This document shows, one piece after another, positions 60,333-64,000 of a DNA stretch of 64,000 nucleotides (its first letter is position 1; every line of letters starts with the position of its first letter). Source of the DNA: Osedax fenrisi (lineage: Eukaryota > Annelida > Polychaeta > Sabellida > Siboglinidae); assembly GCA_964019155.1 (NCBI GenBank), contig OZ025241.1, positions 25,306,559 through 25,370,558 of the forward strand. Direction: 5' to 3'. Below the pieces are notes generated by a model. It saw only the letters and a program-made list of their open reading frames with translations. It was not told where the DNA came from and made no database searches. Both the position numbers and the translations under genes were made by a program.

Positions 60333-61220
60333 TATATATATATATATATATATATAAATATATAAATGCGCACACTCATTTTCATCTACGGGTAATATTT
60401 CTGGTAGTATTTTGAGTTTTTATTGTTAAAATTTAATATTTTATATTTTATATAAATTCAAATAATTAAAATTCGCGAACGCGAGATCCGTTTTCCGTAA
60501 GGAAAACGTCAGGTGATAAAGTGGGGGAGCGGGGGTAATATGAGAATGATTTACTTTTTTAAATATGTATTCGCGCGATACCAATAATCGTTAAATAGTG
60601 TCATTTTTTAATCGATTTACGTAATCGAAAAATGTTAATTCGACGCAAATTTTTAATAACAAACTTTATCGTCGAGAATTTTATCGTAAATAATTTCGTA
60701 AAAATGAGTTTCTTTAATTTCGAATACATTACGTAGATATTTTATATTACGAAATCGTACTTCCGGTTTGAATATCGAAATAAAAATTGGTACATCGGAA
60801 TTTATTTACCCGTATTATTGAGAAAAAGTTCACGAACGAGTAAAATAGAGTTAATATTTTTTACGTTACGAGTTTATATTAATTATTTCCTATCTGCCAT
60901 GTAAAAATAAATTATTAAACATACGGTGATGTGAAAAATCAAAATCTACAACAATTATTCGATTTCAACTTTATTAAATAGATAATTAAAATAGAATATA
61001 ATTTTATAAATTGTGACTTCTTATGGTTAATATTCTTCGAGCTACGGCCGAAATAGTGAAAAATATATGATTTTAGAGTAGTCTATTTGACCGACTTCCG
61101 GTAATATTTTCTTAAAATTATGGATTCATCAGATTAGGAGTACGAAAATACATGTAATAAAATCTGAAAAATCATGACCATCTCTGTTTTAATATTTCGA
61201 CAAATGTCATCATATTGTTA

Positions 61221-61815
61221 TACATTTATATTGTTATTTTCACAGTTGTGGTTAGATTGGGTACATTTTTAATATTGGTAGGTTTTTTTAGCTTCATTAC
61301 TTCCCGAGTGAACCTATAAAAGAATATTTATTTATATTGTTATTTTCACAGTTGTGGTTAGGTTGGGTTAAATTTAAATATTTGTAGGTTTTTTTAGCTG
61401 CATTACTTCCCGAGTGAGCCTATAAAAGAATATTTATTTATATTGTTATTTTCACAGTTGTGGTTAGGTTGGGTTAAGTTTTAATATTGGTAGGTTTTTT
61501 TTTAGCTGCATTACTTACCGAGTGAGCCTATAAAAGATTATTTATTTATATTGTTATTATCACAGTTTTGGTTAGGTTGGGTTAAGTTTTAATATTGGTA
61601 GGTTTTTTTTAGCTGCATTACTTCCCAAGTGAGCCTATAAAAGAATATTAATTTATATTGTTATTTTCACAGTTGTGGTTAGGTTGGGTTAAGTTTTAAT
61701 ATTGGTAGGTTTTTTTTAGCTGCATTACTTCCCGAGTGAGCCTATAAAAGAATATTTATTTATATTGTTATTTTCACAGTTGTGGTTAGGTTGCGTTAAG
61801 TTTTAATTTGTGTAG
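61221..61815. repeat. 107-bp minisatellite, six units
   Basis: Units are 106-108 bp and share CACAGTTGTGGTTAGGTTGG and GCATTACTTCCCGAGTGAG. They lie inside the Helitron-like element and recur at 62570-62995. Confidence 0.9.
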
Positions 61816-62520
61816 GTTTTTTTTAATTTAAATTTTTAATAACAAACATTATCGTGGAGAATTTTATCGTAAATAATTTCGTAAAAATGAGTTTCTTTAA
61901 TTTCGAATACATTACGTAGATTTACGAACTCCAACATCCGGTTTGAATATCGAAATAACAATTGGTAAATCGGAATTTATTTACCCGTATTATTGAGAAA
62001 AAGTTCACGAACGAGTAAAATCGAGTTAATATTTTTTACATTACGAGTTTATATTAATTATTTCCTATCTATGCCATGTACATATAAATTATTAAACATA
62101 GGTGATGTAAAAAATCAAAATCTACAATAATTATTCGATTTCAATAATTTTAACTTTATTAAATAGTTAATTAAAATATAATTTACTTTGATAAATTGTG
62201 ACTCTTATGTTTAATATTCTTCGAGATTCCGCCGAAAAAGTGAAAAATACATGATTTTAGAATAATCTATTTGACCGACTTCCGGTAAATTTTTGTATAA
62301 ATTATGAATTCATCAGATTAGAAGTACGAAAATACATGTAATAAATCAGAAAAATCTTGAAAATATGAATAATAGGGTTTCCATCTCTGTTTTAATATTT
62401 CGCGAAATGTCATCATATATATATGATGAGGTCAAAGAAAAAAATATAGATTTATAAAAAAATATTTTTTCTAAAATCTATTCTATAATTATATATGCAT
62501 TATATACCGAGTGAGTCTAT

Positions 62521-62569
<49 letters not shown>

Positions 62570-62580
<11 letters not shown>

Positions 62581-62995
62581 GTATGTGGTTATTGTTATAT
62601 TTATTGTCACTATTGTATTGAGTTAGGTTTTAATATTGGTAGATTTTTTGTAGCTGCATTACTTCCCGTGTGAGCCTATAAAAGTATATTCATTTATATT
62701 GTTATTTTCACATTTGTGGTTAGGTTGAGTTAAGTTTTAATTTGTATAGGTTTTTTTTAGCTGCATTACTTCCCGAGTGAACCTATACAAGGATATTTAC
62801 ACAGTTGTGGTTAGGTTGGATTAAGTTTTAATTTGTGTAGGTTTTTTTAGCTGCATTACTTCCTGATTGAGCCTATAAAATAATATTTATTTATATTGTT
62901 ATTTTCACAGTTGTGGTTAGATTGGATTAAGTTTTAATATTTGTGGATTTTTTTATCCGCATTACTTCCCGAGTGAGCCTATAAATGCATAAACT
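62570..62995. repeat. second block of the 107-bp minisatellite, about four units
   Basis: Shorter, more diverged units (91-106 bp) of the same sequence, adjoining the Helitron-like 3' end. Confidence 0.8.
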
Positions 62996-63110
62996 TTTGT
63001 TAGTTGCATTGCATATATATGTATACTATATACCTATACACCTAGCTGCATTACATCACCAAGTGAACCTTACGTTCGAACACGGGCGAAGCCGGGCCCC
63101 GGCCATCTAG

Positions 63111-63207
63111 TATCTATATATATCAAATGTGTATCCCATATGTATCTATATAGGTATCTATATCTTCAATCTTCCAACTCACATTCATACTACGTAGTTA
63201 TCATAAT

Positions 63208-63271
<64 letters not shown>

Positions 63272-63333
63272 ATTATGATACCTTCATATCTTCAATCTTC
63301 CAACTCACATTCATACTACGTAGTTATCATAAT

Positions 63334-63379
<46 letters not shown>

Positions 63380-63474
63380 ATTATGATAACTACGTAGTAT
63401 GAATGTGAGTTGGAAGATTGAAGATATGAAGGTATCATCTTTTTGTAATTGTAAATAATTGGCGTACACTGTTA
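63111..63474. repeat. long inverted repeat around TA tracts
   Basis: A 65-70 bp segment (GATACCTTCATATCTTCAATC to CATAATACAAATATA) occurs at 63276-63345 and, complemented, at 63365-63436, so it can fold into a near-perfect hairpin. Most of it occurs again directly at 63163-63215. TA tracts separate the copies. Confidence 0.85.
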
Positions 63475-63960
63475 GAAATAAATGGTATAACATTGATTAA
63501 AAAATGGTATAACCCCGTGGCGCCCTGGTATACCATTTATGGTATAACTATTTAAAAAAGATATACCATATTTTATAAAAAGTTATACCATATTTTATAT
63601 AAAGTTATACCATAATTTATACCATATATTATATAAAGTTATACCATATTTTAGAAAAAGTTATACCATATTTGATATAAAGTTATTCAATAATTTATTA
63701 ACATTTATACCATATATTATATAAAGTTATACCATAATTTATAAAAAGTTATACCATATTTGATATAAAGTTATACCATAATTTATTAACATTTATACCA
63801 TATATTATATAAAGTTATACCATAATTTATTAAAAGTTATACTATATTTTATTTAAAGTTATACCATAATTTATTAAAATGTATACCATATATTATATAA
63901 AGTTATATCATAATTTATTAAAAGGTATACTATATGTTAATTAATGTATACCAGTGTTTA
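63475..63960. repeat. TTATACCATA-type satellite
   Basis: Imperfect 20-35 bp units AAAGTTATACCATAATTTAT and variants, led by a less AT-rich segment (63510-63530) with CCCCGTGGCGCCCTGG. It may run past 63960 in decayed form. Confidence 0.85.
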
Positions 63961-64000
63961 TAATAACTTACTATTCTATATTATTAATTTATATATGGAA

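Larger units (their letters stand above)
60380..63110 (+). mobile_element. Helitron-like non-autonomous element with duplicated body
   Basis: The 3' end carries GCCGGGCCCCGGC, a GC-rich hairpin (63091-63103), followed by CTAG at 63107-63110 and a T, matching Helitron termini (insertion between A and T). The body is block A (60640-61216), minisatellite 1 (61221-61815), block A' (61826-62405), a TA run and minisatellite 2 (62570-62995). The 5' end is uncertain. No Rep/helicase frame is present. Confidence 0.55.

Noticed and set aside
61221..62995. Telomeric repeat (GGTTAGG motif)
   Set aside because: The motif occurs once per 107-bp unit rather than as a simple tandem array, and the array lies inside a transposable element.
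1..64000. Mitochondrial or other organellar origin because of the AT content
   Set aside because: No organellar genes. Nuclear retrotransposons, spliced exons and long microsatellites are present.

Overview
This is a very AT-rich (TA)n-laden animal nuclear window. A spliced gene with a phase-1 EGF-type exon, CR1/L2-like, RTE-like, Ty3/gypsy and Helitron-type elements, and TA/TATG microsatellites all point to an invertebrate. I could not identify the species. No rRNA, tRNA or organellar genes were recognised.

Layout. 1-7.3 kb: AT-rich intergenic DNA with two RTE-type retrotransposon tails. 7.34-12.13 kb and 33.0-38.9 kb: two arms of one very long inverted repeat. Each arm carries repeated units with a TATA box, a short ORF ending at a splice-donor-like site and a perfect stem-loop, an AT-only hAT-like element, and three copies of a 280-bp exon-like cassette. 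The roughly 21-kb interval between the arms holds the one convincing host gene (13.42-18.31 kb, six predicted exons, about 467 residues). It is predicted to be a single-pass membrane protein with a Cys-rich/EGF-like ectodomain and a PLC-X-like domain whose catalytic residues look lost. The same interval has several copies of a tandem-repeat-bearing non-autonomous element, a C-rich CR1-like retrotransposon (25.8-27.3 kb), a possible decayed second gene (28.1-32.3 kb) and a 62-bp satellite (30.3-32.1 kb).

38.9-50.4 kb: MITE-like inverted-repeat elements, a 15-bp-periodic CAGGTG array beside a perfect 18-bp palindrome, a decayed minus-strand gypsy remnant, and a 1.93-kb fold-back element. 50.4-55.5 kb: an almost complete CR1/L2-like element adapted to the local base composition. 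56.4-60.3 kb: a young gypsy element with near-identical 367-bp LTRs, whose RT half is inverted relative to its RNase H/integrase half and whose gag is missing. 60.4-63.1 kb: a Helitron-like element built of a duplicated block and 107-bp minisatellites, ending in a hairpin plus CTAG. 63.1-64 kb: a long hairpin and a TATACCAT satellite.

Most short open frames are chance frames in TA runs or minisatellites and are omitted. Gene structures are read by eye from splice signals and frame, without transcript support.
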